Of a stretch of DNA of 64,000 nt, positions 25,547 to 33,476 are shown piece after piece. Numbering within the stretch: position 1 is the stretch's first letter; each line of letters opens with the position of its first letter. Source of the stretch: Amycolatopsis australiensis (GTDB lineage: Bacteria; Actinomycetota; Actinomycetes; Mycobacteriales; Pseudonocardiaceae); NCBI RefSeq assembly GCF_900119165.1, contig NZ_FPJG01000006.1:3472001-3536000 (forward strand), read 5' to 3'. A program made the translations under genes and the position numbers. The notes beneath the pieces are model-generated. The model was not told the DNA's origin and did no database searches. It saw nothing but the letters and a program-made list of their open reading frames with translations.

Positions 25547-26048
25547 GCCCGGCCAGGTCCTTGACCAGCACGTGGCAGTGCTCGGGTTCGTCGATGACCC
25601 GCCCGTCCGGCAAGGTCGTCCGCGCGTAGCAGACGACGTCGCCGTGCCCCCAGTCCCGGTAGCCGAGCCGGTCGTAGAGGCGGGCCGCGGCCGGGTTGTC
25701 GGTGCGGACGGCGAGCGCGACGCGGTCGTGGCCGTGCTCGGCCAGGTGCCGCTCGACGGCGCCGACGAGGGCCCGGCCGACGCCGCGGTTGCGCAGCCCG
25801 TCGCGGACCTGCAGGTGGGTGAGCAGGGCGACGCCGGGCAGGTGACGGCGGATCGGCGGTTCTTCGGCCTCCTCGAGCCACAGGTAGACCGCGCCGGCCG
25901 GCCGGGTGCCCAGCCAGGCGAAGAACAGCACACCCTGGTCTTTCCGCTGACGCATCAGCCGATCGATGAGGAATCCGCCGTCGCCGAGCGCTGCCGCGAA
26001 CGGAATCAGGTCTGCGGAGCGGGCCGGCCAGACGTGGGGCTCGGTCAT
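25497..26048 (-). CDS. GNAT-family N-acetyltransferase
   Basis: A 183-residue acetyl-CoA-dependent acetyltransferase. The acetyl-CoA binding motif A is LTHLQVRDGLRNRGVGRALV (Q/R-x-x-G-x-G/A at RNRGVG, about residues 88-93), followed by VALAVRTDNPAAARLYDRLGY, the usual motif B. Length is normal. The last 50 bases overlap the end of the convergent glycosyltransferase-like gene. The acceptor is unknown. Confidence 0.87.
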   Translation of the reverse strand: MTEPHVWPARSADLIPFAAALGDGGFLIDRLMRQRKDQGVLFFAWLGTRPAGAVYLWLEEAEEPPIRRHLPGVALLTHLQVRDGLRNRGVGRALVGAVERHLAEHGHDRVALAVRTDNPAAARLYDRLGYRDWGHGDVVCYARTTLPDGRVIDEPEHCHVLVKDLAGLTPAPRAEWPIGAAHR

Positions 26049-26142
26049 CTGCAGGAGCTCCTGTTCGCCGGGGTGGTTCCAGTGTGCCGGAGGCGGCAGG
26101 CCCTTGACCAGGTCTTCCGGCCCGGACCCTGCTTTCGTCGGC

Positions 26143-28134
26143 TCAGCCGGCGGTGAGGTCGTACACGGTCACACCGTCCACAGTGGACGGCTGGAAGCGC
26201 GCGGCCACCCAGTCGGCGATCTGCTGGGCGGCGTCCGACCCGCTGTTGCCCGTCATCGTCCTGCCTTCGCCGAGGAAGTAGTGGATCTTCCCGGTGGCCA
26301 CGTACTGCCGGAACCGGTCGAGCGTCGGGTACGGGTCCGTCCCGTTGAAGCCGCCGACGGCCAGCACCGGGCGGCCGCTCGCCAGCTGGTAGCCCGCCGC
26401 CGCGTTCGACAGGACCGTGGCCGCCGTCCACGTGTAGCGGGCCGCGTCCTGCCGCAGCAACGCCGTGAGCGACGCACCCGGCGTCGTCGTGCCGAGCAGG
26501 GCACCCGGGCCGCCGCCGAAACCGCCGCCCGGACGGCCGCCGGACCGTCCGCCGAACGCCGAGGCGGGCCCGGCCGACGGGATCGCGCCGCTGTGCGGGG
26601 TGGCAGCGGTCGCCAGGGTGTAGGCGCCCGTCCCGGCCATGAGCACGACCAGCGCGAACGCCGCCACCGCGTGGGCGGCCCAGCGCGTCAGGTGCGCCGC
26701 GAAGAACAATGCGGCCGCCGCGAGCAGGCCGCCGATCAGCACCGCCGGGGCCAGCCACGACTGCCACGACGAGCCGGACAGCAGCGCGTACGTCGTCATC
26801 GCGGTCAGGGCGACGCCGCCGCTCGCGATGCCCGCCGCGGCGGGACGCGAGCGCAGCCGCCACAGCTGGACCGCGGCCGTGCCGACCAGTGCCGCGATCG
26901 CCGGGGCCAGCGCGATCGTGTAGTACGGGTGGATGATGCCGCTCATGTAGCTGAAGACGAGCGCCGTCACCAGCAGCCAGCCGCCCCACAGCAGCAGGGC
27001 CGCCCGCGAGCGGTCCGTGCGCGGCGCCCGGCGCGTGAACCACAGGCCGGCACCCAGCGCGAGCAGCGCCGCGGGCAGCAGCCAGGCGATGCCGCCCGCC
27101 ATCTCGCCGCCGAAGAGCCGGGTCGGGCCGGTCGAGCCCCAGCCGCGTCCGCCGCCGACGCTGCCGACTTCGTCGCCGGTGAGCCGGCCGAAGCCGTTGT
27201 AGCCGAAGGCCAGCTCCCACAGGGAGTTGGTCTGCGACCCGCCGATGTAGGGCCGGTCGGCGGCCGGCCACAGCGCGACGACGACGAGGTACCAGCCCGC
27301 CGCGGCGACCGTCGCCGCGAACGCGCCGAGCAGGTGCAGCAGCCGCTTGCCGAGCGGCACCGGCGCGGCGACGAGGTAGGCCACGGCGAACGCGGGCAGC
27401 ACGAGGAACGCCTGGAGCATCTTCGCCAGGAAACCGAAGCCGACCGCGGCACCGGCCAGTGCCAGCCACCGCGCGCTCGCCCTCTCCAGCGCGCACCCCA
27501 CGCAGTACGCGGCCGCGGTCAGCAGCAGCACGAGCAACGCGTCCGGGTTGTCGAACCGGAACATCAGCGCGGCAGCGGGGGTCAGGGCCAGCAGGAGCCC
27601 GGCGACGAGCCCGGCGGCCGGACCGGACGTGCGGCGCACGGTCGCGTACAGCAGCCACACCGAGCCGACGCCCATGAGCGCTTGCGGGACGAGGATGCTC
27701 CACGGGTTGACGCCGAACAGCCGTGCCGAAAGGCTCATCACCCACAGCGCGGCCGGCGTCTTGTCGACCGTGATCGCGTTGGCCGCGTCGCTGGATCCGA
27801 AGAACAACGCCTTCCAGCTCTGCGAACCGGCCTGCGCGGCGGCCGAGTAGAAGGCGTTGGCCCAGCCGGAGGCGCCGAGGTCCCACAGGTAGAGCACGGC
27901 GGTGGCGAGCAGCAGCGCGGCCAGTGCGGGCCGGTGCCAGGCGGGGCGGGCCGGCGCGGGCACTACGGTTTTGCGCGGCACCACAGCTCCGGTTGTCACG
28001 GCGTCTTTCCGGGGGTTACGGGTGGCGGAGCCCCCGTCCCGGGGCGAAGCCCCGGTTGTCAGAGCGTCTTTCCGGGGGTTACGGGTGGCGGAGCCCCCGT
28101 CCCGGGGCGAAGCCCCGGATGTCACAGCGGTCAC
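26143..28134 (-). CDS. GT39 family membrane glycosyltransferase (YkcB/ArnT-like), paralogue 2
   Basis: A 663-residue polytopic membrane protein, homologous throughout to the GT39 protein encoded at 17629. Seen: WANAFYSAAAQAGSQSWKAL, ITVDKTPAALWVMSLSARLF (the DKTP catalytic loop), a Gly-rich periplasmic loop and a C-terminal domain ending VTVYDLTAG. GTG 28134 overlaps the histidine kinase stop by 4 bp (GTGA), so the two are coupled. The N-terminal cytoplasmic tail holds a 21-residue unit repeated twice (ASPRDGGSATRNPRKDA), encoded by a 63-bp tandem repeat. It probably transfers a carrier-linked sugar to the envelope under control of the coupled kinase. Confidence 0.87.
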   Translation of the reverse strand: MTAVTSGASPRDGGSATRNPRKDALTTGASPRDGGSATRNPRKDAVTTGAVVPRKTVVPAPARPAWHRPALAALLLATAVLYLWDLGASGWANAFYSAAAQAGSQSWKALFFGSSDAANAITVDKTPAALWVMSLSARLFGVNPWSILVPQALMGVGSVWLLYATVRRTSGPAAGLVAGLLLALTPAAALMFRFDNPDALLVLLLTAAAYCVGCALERASARWLALAGAAVGFGFLAKMLQAFLVLPAFAVAYLVAAPVPLGKRLLHLLGAFAATVAAAGWYLVVVALWPAADRPYIGGSQTNSLWELAFGYNGFGRLTGDEVGSVGGGRGWGSTGPTRLFGGEMAGGIAWLLPAALLALGAGLWFTRRAPRTDRSRAALLLWGGWLLVTALVFSYMSGIIHPYYTIALAPAIAALVGTAAVQLWRLRSRPAAAGIASGGVALTAMTTYALLSGSSWQSWLAPAVLIGGLLAAAALFFAAHLTRWAAHAVAAFALVVLMAGTGAYTLATAATPHSGAIPSAGPASAFGGRSGGRPGGGFGGGPGALLGTTTPGASLTALLRQDAARYTWTAATVLSNAAAGYQLASGRPVLAVGGFNGTDPYPTLDRFRQYVATGKIHYFLGEGRTMTGNSGSDAAQQIADWVAARFQPSTVDGVTVYDLTAG
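28001..28126. repeat. 63-bp tandem repeat, two copies, inside the GT39 N-terminus
   Basis: Two nearly identical 63-bp units at 28001-28063 and 28064-28126. Each contains the hairpin CCGGGGCGAAGCCCCGG and GGCGGAGCCCCC. Because 63 is divisible by three the frame stays open, giving a 21-residue repeat before the first membrane helix. The hairpin-rich look suggests an intergenic repeat captured by the gene. Confidence 0.85.
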
Positions 28135-29675
28135 GAGCTCGAGCTTCCGGTACCCAGCTGGGGCCGCGTTGTGCCGAGGCTGTGCGCGCGCTGTGCGGGC
28201 ACGGCGACCGGCAGGCGCACCGCGAACTCCGTCCGGCCGGGACGGCTGCGCACCTCGATCGTGCCGTGGTGGGCGACCACGACCGCGCAGGCGATCGCCA
28301 GCCCGAGCCCGGTGCCGCCGGCCGTGCGGGAGCGGGAGGAGTCGCCGCGGGCGAACCGCTCGAAGACCTCCGGCAGCAGCTCGGGCGCGATGCCGGGGCC
28401 GTCGTCGGTCACCGTGAGCACGGCGTCGCCGTCGGCCGAGCGGGTCAGCGCGGTCACCACCGTGGTGCCGGGCGGGGTGTGCGTGCGGGCGTTGGCCAGC
28501 AGGTTCGCCAGTACCTGGTGCAGCCGCTGGACGTCGCCGAGCACCAGGACCGGGTCCGGGGGCAGCTCCAGCAGCCAGCGGTGCCCGCGCCCGGCGACCT
28601 GGGCGTCGCCGACGGCGTCGGCGACGAGCCGGGTGAGGTCGGCTTCGCGCACGTCCAGCGGGCGGCCGTCGTCCAGCCGGGCCAGCAGCAGCAGGTCCTC
28701 GACGAGCGCGCTCATCCGGACGGCCTCGGACTGGATCCGCCCCATCGAGTGGGCGACGTCCGGTGGCACCAGCGCGCTGCCGCGGGCGGCCAGCTCGGCG
28801 TACCCGCGGATGGCGGCCAGCGGCGTCCGCAGCTCGTGGCTGGCGTCCGCGACGAACTGCCGGACCCGCAGTTCGCTGTCGTGCCGCGCCGCGAGCGCCT
28901 GCGCGACGTGGCCGAGCATGAGGTTCAGCGCCGAGCCGACCTGGCCGACCTCGGTCCGCGGGTCGGTGTCGGATTCCGGGACGCGGATGGACAGCGCCAC
29001 CGCGCCGCGGTCGAGCGGCAGTTCGGTGACGCGCCCGGCGGTCGCGGCGACGCGCTCGAGCGGCCGGAGCGTGCGGCGGACCGCGAACGCGCCGAGGAAG
29101 GCCGCGCCGAGCACGCCCGCGGCGGCGACGCCGAAGAGGATCAGCCCGACGGTGAGCAGCGTGTCGGTGACCGGCTTCATCGGCAGGCCGGTGACCACGA
29201 CGTCGGAGGTCCCGGTGACCGGCAGCGCCATCAGCCGGTACTCGCCGAGGTCGGCGAAGGACACGGTGTGCGGCTTGCCGTCGGCGGGGACCGAGCGCAT
29301 GACGGCCTGCTGGGCCGCGGTGAGGTGCAGGCGTTCGCCGTGCTCGGAGATGCTGTCGTCGCGGACGAGCCGCGGCCCGTCGAAGGTGCCGCTGACGGTG
29401 CCGACGTTCTGTCCGAGCGGGTGCTGTCCCGCCTCGTCCGGCCGTGGGCCGTCGTCCGGCGGCCGGAAGTTGCCGGCGAAGACGAGCGAGCGGGTCGCGG
29501 CGGCCGAGAGCTGCTGGTCGACCTGGCGGGTGAGGAAGACGTCGAGCGCGAACTCGCTGACCACCCCGACGATCAGGCACACCACGGTGAGCAGGAAGAC
29601 CATCGAGCCGGTGAGCTTCGCGCGCAGCGAAAGCCGCCCCCGGCGGGGACGGGACGGAGTGGTGCGCGCGGCCAT
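28131..29675 (-). CDS. Orphan sensor histidine kinase
   Basis: A 514-residue membrane kinase. Helix 1 is TGSMVFLLTVVCLIVGVVSE, an extracellular sensor spans about residues 42-170, helix 2 is LLTVGLILFGVAAAGVLGAA, then HAMP. The phospho-acceptor is His280 in FVADASHELRTPLAAIRGY. The ATP-binding N, G1 and G2 boxes are HQVLANLLANARTHTPPGTT, VTDDGPGIAPE and TGLGLAIACAVV. No response regulator is encoded beside it or anywhere in the window. It is coupled to the GT39 gene (GTGA) and begins 24 bp from an 11-bp-period TGTG array, so the operon is probably autoregulated by a remote regulator. Confidence 0.92.
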   Translation of the reverse strand: MAARTTPSRPRRGRLSLRAKLTGSMVFLLTVVCLIVGVVSEFALDVFLTRQVDQQLSAAATRSLVFAGNFRPPDDGPRPDEAGQHPLGQNVGTVSGTFDGPRLVRDDSISEHGERLHLTAAQQAVMRSVPADGKPHTVSFADLGEYRLMALPVTGTSDVVVTGLPMKPVTDTLLTVGLILFGVAAAGVLGAAFLGAFAVRRTLRPLERVAATAGRVTELPLDRGAVALSIRVPESDTDPRTEVGQVGSALNLMLGHVAQALAARHDSELRVRQFVADASHELRTPLAAIRGYAELAARGSALVPPDVAHSMGRIQSEAVRMSALVEDLLLLARLDDGRPLDVREADLTRLVADAVGDAQVAGRGHRWLLELPPDPVLVLGDVQRLHQVLANLLANARTHTPPGTTVVTALTRSADGDAVLTVTDDGPGIAPELLPEVFERFARGDSSRSRTAGGTGLGLAIACAVVVAHHGTIEVRSRPGRTEFAVRLPVAVPAQRAHSLGTTRPQLGTGSSSS

Positions 29676-29698
29676 GGGTTCAGCGTCCGCCCGCGCGG

Positions 29699-29735
29699 TG
29701 TGCGCGGGTTGTGCGCTGCCTGTGAGGTGGCTGTG
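29699..29735 (+). promoter_or_regulatory. 11-bp-period TGTG repeat array before the kinase-GT39 operon
   Basis: TGTG begins at 29699, 29710, 29721 and 29732, four exact repeats at 11-bp period, starting 24 bp from the kinase ATG at 29675. Period, number and distance match the array before the GT2-GT39 operon at 20732. It is the expected form of an OmpR-family response-regulator site. Confidence 0.68.
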
Positions 29736-29754
29736 GGGTGCGCGGTTTCCCGGT

Positions 29755-29791
29755 CACAGGTGCGGCTGACGGCGGGCACAGTCGGCGCACA
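29755..29791 (-). promoter_or_regulatory. Opposed CACA repeat array before the small exported protein
   Basis: CACA (TGTG on the minus strand) begins at 29755, 29777 and 29788, in register at 11 bp; the 29766 position reads CTGA. The array faces the divergent gene at 29844, 52 bp away. In that gene's own strand it has the same orientation as the arrays before the two glycosylation operons. Confidence 0.5.
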
Positions 29792-29843
29792 GCGGGCACC
29801 GCCACTGTGGACGGCACCGCAGGATCTCGCCCGAGGAGCAACC

Positions 29844-30374
29844 ATGACGACAGCGCAGGCACCGTCCACTCCGGACCGGACGTGGGGCGGGGAACCGCGC
29901 CCGAGCCGGTCACGGCGAGGCAAGATCACGGCGGCGGCCGTGGCGGCGGCGATGGCGGCCGGTGGGGGAGCGGCGATCTGGGTGGCTGCGTCGTCATCGT
30001 CGGCGTCCGCGACGACGGACGCGGCCGCCCGGCCGGGTGGCATGGGCGCGCTGGGATCGGCGCTGCACGGCGAGTACGTGACATCGGACGGAAACGGCGG
30101 CTACGTCACGAAGATCATGCAGACGGGCGAAGTGACGGAGCTGAGCGCGACGTCGTTGACGGCGAAGAGCGACGACGGGTTCTCGAAGACCTACACGGTC
30201 ACGCCGGAGCAGGCAACGGGCCTGGCAACGGGCGACACGGTGACGGTGGTGGCCACGGAGTCGGGCACCACGGCAACGGCAACGACGGTGACGGACGGCG
30301 CGGCCGGCCCGGCCCAGGCACCGGGCGCCGGTCAGGGAGCCCCGCCATCGGGCGCCCCGGCCCGGACCGGCTGA
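29844..30374 (+). CDS. Small membrane-anchored or secreted protein, DUF5666-like
   Basis: A 176-residue protein. A basic N-terminus (RPSRSRRGK) leads into one hydrophobic helix (ITAAAVAAAMAAGGGAAIWVAA, about residues 26-47). An extracellular domain follows with paired beta-type segments (GEVTELSATSLTAKSDDGFS and KTYTVTPEQATGLATGDTVT) resembling DUF5666 repeats, then a Pro/Ala/Gly-rich tail. GAGGAG precedes ATG 29844. It is divergent from the kinase-GT39 operon with its own 11-bp array, suggesting it belongs to the same regulon, perhaps as an accessory or as a glycosylated target. Confidence 0.7.
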   Translation: MTTAQAPSTPDRTWGGEPRPSRSRRGKITAAAVAAAMAAGGGAAIWVAASSSSASATTDAAARPGGMGALGSALHGEYVTSDGNGGYVTKIMQTGEVTELSATSLTAKSDDGFSKTYTVTPEQATGLATGDTVTVVATESGTTATATTVTDGAAGPAQAPGAGQGAPPSGAPARTG

Positions 30375-30387
30375 CCCGCGGGCCGGC

Positions 30388-30533
30388 AAGCCCCCCAAGG
30401 CGGCCTTGGTTGCGTCTGACGCACCGAAGGCCGCCTTGGGTGCTCCACCATGTCCCCACCGCCGCCCTCAGCGGAGGCGCTTCGCGCCGCAGTGCTGATC
30501 CAACGCACCGAAGGCCACATTGGGGCGCTCGGG
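30388..30533. repeat. Dispersed intergenic repeat element, copy 2 (interrupted)
   Basis: The same units as at 7771-7861: CCCCAAGGCGGCCTTGGTTG, GACGCACCGAAGGCCGCCTT and ACGCACCGAAGGCCACATTG. About 60 bp of unrelated sequence (about 30443-30500) splits the second and third units. The outer inverted repeat is less perfect than in copy 1. It occupies the space between the convergent stops at 30374 and 30534 and may add terminator function. Confidence 0.7.
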
Positions 30534-32618
30534 TCAGCGGGGGTCGTAGTCGACCGCGACCTCCGGGGTCGTCGCGCGCGAGCGGCACGTCAGGATTCGG
30601 GACGTCGCCACGTCGTCCTCCGTCAGCGCGTACCGGACGTCCATGTCCACCTGGCCGTGCAGCAGCGTCGCGCGGCAGGTTCCGCACGCGCCGCCCGTGC
30701 ACGAGTACGGCACTTCCAGACCCGCCCGGAGGGCCGCGTCCAGCACCGTCTCGCCCGCCTCCGCCCGGATGGCCGTCGTCGTGCCGCCCAGTGTCACCGC
30801 CACTGCCGCTCGCGTGCCCGCCGGGTCGCGCGGGGGTGCCGCGCCGCGGAACAGTTCGAAGTGGACGTTCTCCTCCGGGACGTCCGCGTCGGCCAGCGTG
30901 CGGCGGGCCATGTCCATCAGGCCGCGCGGGCCGCACAGGAACCACTCGTCGACCTTCGCCGGGTGCAGGCGGTTCTGCAGCAACGCGCGCAGCCGCGTCC
31001 CGTCGAGACGGCCGCGCTGGTAACGCTCGTGCGAGATCGCCAGCGCCTCGCCGACCGTGTCGAACTGGCGGGGCCGGTGCGCGTGCAGGTCCGGGTCGCG
31101 CTCGTCGGTCCGGTAGTGCACGACGTGCAGCCGTCCGCCGAAGCTTTCCGCGAGCCCGCTCAGTTCGCGCGCGAACAGCGTCGTCGCCCCGGACGTGTTC
31201 ACGTACAGCAGCGTCGCCCGGCTGTGCGGTTCCGCCGACAGCGCACTGATCAGGATGGACAGCACCGGCGTGATGCCGCTCCCGGCCGCCAGCGCGACGT
31301 AGTGCGCCGTCCGCGCGGGATCCGGCACCAGCGTGAACCCGCCGGACGGCGGGAGGACGTCCAGGAAGTCACCCGCGGCCAGCGTCGTGGTCGCGTAGCG
31401 GGAGAACGCGCCGCCCGGCCGCCGCTTCACCGCGATCCGCAGCTCGCCCGAGCTGGACGGCGCGCAGATCGAGTACGTCCGGCGCACCGGCCGCCCGTCG
31501 AGGACCGCGCGGACCGCCACGTGCTGGCCCGGCGTGAACCGGAACTCCGCGGCCAGCTCCCGCGGGACGGCGAAGGTGATCGCGACGGCCTCGGCGGTCA
31601 GCGGCCGGACCTCGCGCACCCGCAGCCGGTGGAACCGGCTCGGCCCCAGTGGCGGTGGTTCCGGCTCGGGCTCGCCGTCGCCGAGGTCGTCGGCCAGCCG
31701 CCGCCACGCGCGGTACTCCGCCGGCGTCAGCTCGCGGCCCCACGCCGTGATGATCGGGACGTCGCGGGCGAGGTAGGCCTCCCGGTTGTCCTGCCACGCC
31801 CGCAGGTAGCGGTAGAACGGCACGGCGGGGTGGAGGTGGTGCACCAGGTGGTAGTTCTGGTACAGCATCATCGGCGTCATCAGCCACTCCAGCCCCACCC
31901 GCACCCGCGTCGCGGCGAACTTGTCGCGCGGCCGCGCCGCGGGCAGCCCGTGGTGCGGCAGCCAGTCGAACCACCAGGCCAGCACGGCCAGCCCGATCCG
32001 CTGCGGCAGCAGGTAGCCCAGCAGGAGCTCGGGGCCGTACCCGCCGGCGACCAGTGCTGCGGCGGCCGCGAACGCCGCCGACAGCGCGACGATCGTCTCG
32101 GCCCGCTCCGCCGCCGGGCGGCTCCGGACGCGCGCCGCGTAGAACCGCGCGTACCAGCAGTCGATGGTCAGCCAGCGGAACGGCAGCGACCACCACACGC
32201 CCTGCGACGTCCAGGCGTCCGGGTCGGTGTGCGAGTCGGCGTTGGTGTTGCGGTGGTGTTCGCTGTGGATGAACCGCAGCAGCGGGAACGACGCGTACGC
32301 GGCGACGAACGGCATCGCGAGCCGCCCGAGCGTCTCGTTGACCCAGGTGAGCTTGCCGGCGGCGTGGTGCGCCGACTCGTGCACCACGGTGAACATCGTG
32401 AACGTGACCATCGCGTGCAGCGGCACGGTCACCACCGGCGCCGCGATCCCGGCCAGCAGCAGCCACGTCGCGGTGCCCCACAGCGCGGCGCCGCCGGCGA
32501 ACAGCAGCAGCGTCGGCACCGAGACGCGGGGGAGCGGGATGCGCGGCGAAGGCACCGCGCGGGCGGCGGCCGCCGAGGACGTCCCGGAGCCACGCGGCGG
32601 GGTATCGACGACGGGCAT
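30534..32618 (-). CDS. Fatty-acid-desaturase / ferredoxin reductase / ferredoxin fusion
   Basis: A 694-residue fusion that appears able to carry its own electron supply. Residues 35-300 are a membrane di-iron desaturase/hydroxylase with the three His boxes HESAHH (80-85), HSEHH (118-122) and HLVHH (257-261). Residues 328-590 are an FAD/NAD(P)H reductase: RTYSIC (380-385) for FAD, GSGITP (446-451) and CGPRG (562-566) for nucleotide. Residues 605-694 are a plant-type 2Fe-2S ferredoxin with Cys640, Cys645, Cys648 and Cys678. The lipid or other substrate is unknown. A divergent TetR gene probably controls it. Confidence 0.9.
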   Translation of the reverse strand: MPVVDTPPRGSGTSSAAAARAVPSPRIPLPRVSVPTLLLFAGGAALWGTATWLLLAGIAAPVVTVPLHAMVTFTMFTVVHESAHHAAGKLTWVNETLGRLAMPFVAAYASFPLLRFIHSEHHRNTNADSHTDPDAWTSQGVWWSLPFRWLTIDCWYARFYAARVRSRPAAERAETIVALSAAFAAAAALVAGGYGPELLLGYLLPQRIGLAVLAWWFDWLPHHGLPAARPRDKFAATRVRVGLEWLMTPMMLYQNYHLVHHLHPAVPFYRYLRAWQDNREAYLARDVPIITAWGRELTPAEYRAWRRLADDLGDGEPEPEPPPLGPSRFHRLRVREVRPLTAEAVAITFAVPRELAAEFRFTPGQHVAVRAVLDGRPVRRTYSICAPSSSGELRIAVKRRPGGAFSRYATTTLAAGDFLDVLPPSGGFTLVPDPARTAHYVALAAGSGITPVLSILISALSAEPHSRATLLYVNTSGATTLFARELSGLAESFGGRLHVVHYRTDERDPDLHAHRPRQFDTVGEALAISHERYQRGRLDGTRLRALLQNRLHPAKVDEWFLCGPRGLMDMARRTLADADVPEENVHFELFRGAAPPRDPAGTRAAVAVTLGGTTTAIRAEAGETVLDAALRAGLEVPYSCTGGACGTCRATLLHGQVDMDVRYALTEDDVATSRILTCRSRATTPEVAVDYDPR

Positions 32619-32682
32619 CGAGCGGTCTCCTCGGTCGAGAAGCTCCTGGCGAGGCGGGAGTCACCGTAGACAACTCACCGTG

Positions 32683-32692
32683 GTTTGTAAAC
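32683..32692. promoter_or_regulatory. Candidate TetR operator before the desaturase
   Basis: GTTTGTAAAC (32683-32692) has 4-bp perfect arms around GT and sits in the 138-bp divergent region. A related half-site, GTAGACAA, lies just before it (32666-32673). TAAGCT at 32745-32750 is a good -10 for the TetR gene, 6 nt before its GTG. The operator is a weak call. Confidence 0.35.
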
Positions 32693-32756
32693 GTCGTGCC
32701 ACGCTCCGAAAAAAGGTCCCGGCCAGCGGAACGTTAGCGGCGGGTAAGCTCGCCTT

Positions 32757-33347
32757 GTGAAGGCCGTCACCCCTCCCGTCCCGCTGCCGACGCGGGAGCG
32801 CCTGCTCGACGCGGCGGCCGACGTCCTGCAGGCCGACGGCTGGGCCGCGCTGACGATGGGCAAGCTGGCCGCGCGGGCCGGCGTGAGCAGGCAGACGGTC
32901 TACAACGAGCTGGGCTCCAAGGCCGAGCTCGCCGAGGCGCTGATGCTGCGCGAGACCGACCGCTTCGTCGAGCGGGTCGGCGGCGACGTCGCCGCGCACC
33001 CCGGCGACCCGGTCGGCGGCGTCACCGCCGCGTTCCGGCACACGCTCGAAGCCGCCCGCGAGAACCCGATGGTGGAGATCGCCCTCGGCGGCAGCCAGGG
33101 CGGCCGCGACGACTTCCTCCCGCTGCTCACCTCCCGGCCCGAGGCCGTGCTCGACCGGGCCGTGGAGGCGGTCGCGGCGCTGTTCGCGGGCGGCTACCCG
33201 GAGGTCGCGCTGACGGCGTCGGAGTGGGCGGTGGCGGTGGAGACGTTCGTCCGGCTGCTGCTTTCCTACCTGGTGCAGCCCAGTGGCTCGGTGGAGCAGG
33301 CGAGCGGCCGGATGCGCTGGGTGATCGGCCGGATGCTGGGGCGCTGA
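32757..33347 (+). CDS. TetR-family regulator divergent from the desaturase fusion
   Basis: A 196-residue repressor type. The helix-turn-helix is WAALTMGKLAARAGVSRQTV then YNELGSKAELAEALM (residues about 27-61). The start is GTG 32757, only 6 nt after the hexamer TAAGCT, so the message is probably leaderless. Divergent position and a small palindrome between the genes suggest it controls the desaturase fusion, perhaps in response to a fatty acyl ligand as DesT-type regulators do. That ligand idea is inference. Confidence 0.87.
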   Translation: MKAVTPPVPLPTRERLLDAAADVLQADGWAALTMGKLAARAGVSRQTVYNELGSKAELAEALMLRETDRFVERVGGDVAAHPGDPVGGVTAAFRHTLEAARENPMVEIALGGSQGGRDDFLPLLTSRPEAVLDRAVEAVAALFAGGYPEVALTASEWAVAVETFVRLLLSYLVQPSGSVEQASGRMRWVIGRMLGR

Positions 33348-33389
33348 CGCCGCAGGCGGCCCCCGGCCCGGCGGCCACGGCCACTGGCC

Positions 33390-33395
33390 TAGACT
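33390..33395 (+). promoter_or_regulatory. -10 element of tig
   Basis: TAGACT at 33390-33395 is the same -10 hexamer seen before valS and folC. It would give a leader of about 75 nt before the TTG start of tig. Confidence 0.45.
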
Positions 33396-33476
33396 CGGAC
33401 GTCCCGGTCTGCAGGTGACCAGGGGCCATTCCGGCAGGATTGTCCAACCACATCGTTACCGCTCGAGGAGAAGACC

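Noticed and set aside
28001..28126. CRISPR or satellite array
   Set aside because: Only two copies in head-to-tail order, no spacers, and the repeat is translated in frame.
26143..29580. A single open minus-strand frame running from the GT39 gene through the histidine kinase region (about 1145 codons)
   Set aside because: The upstream two thirds is another frame of the kinase gene. The GTGA overlap at 28131-28134 and membrane-protein composition place the real GT39 start at 28134.
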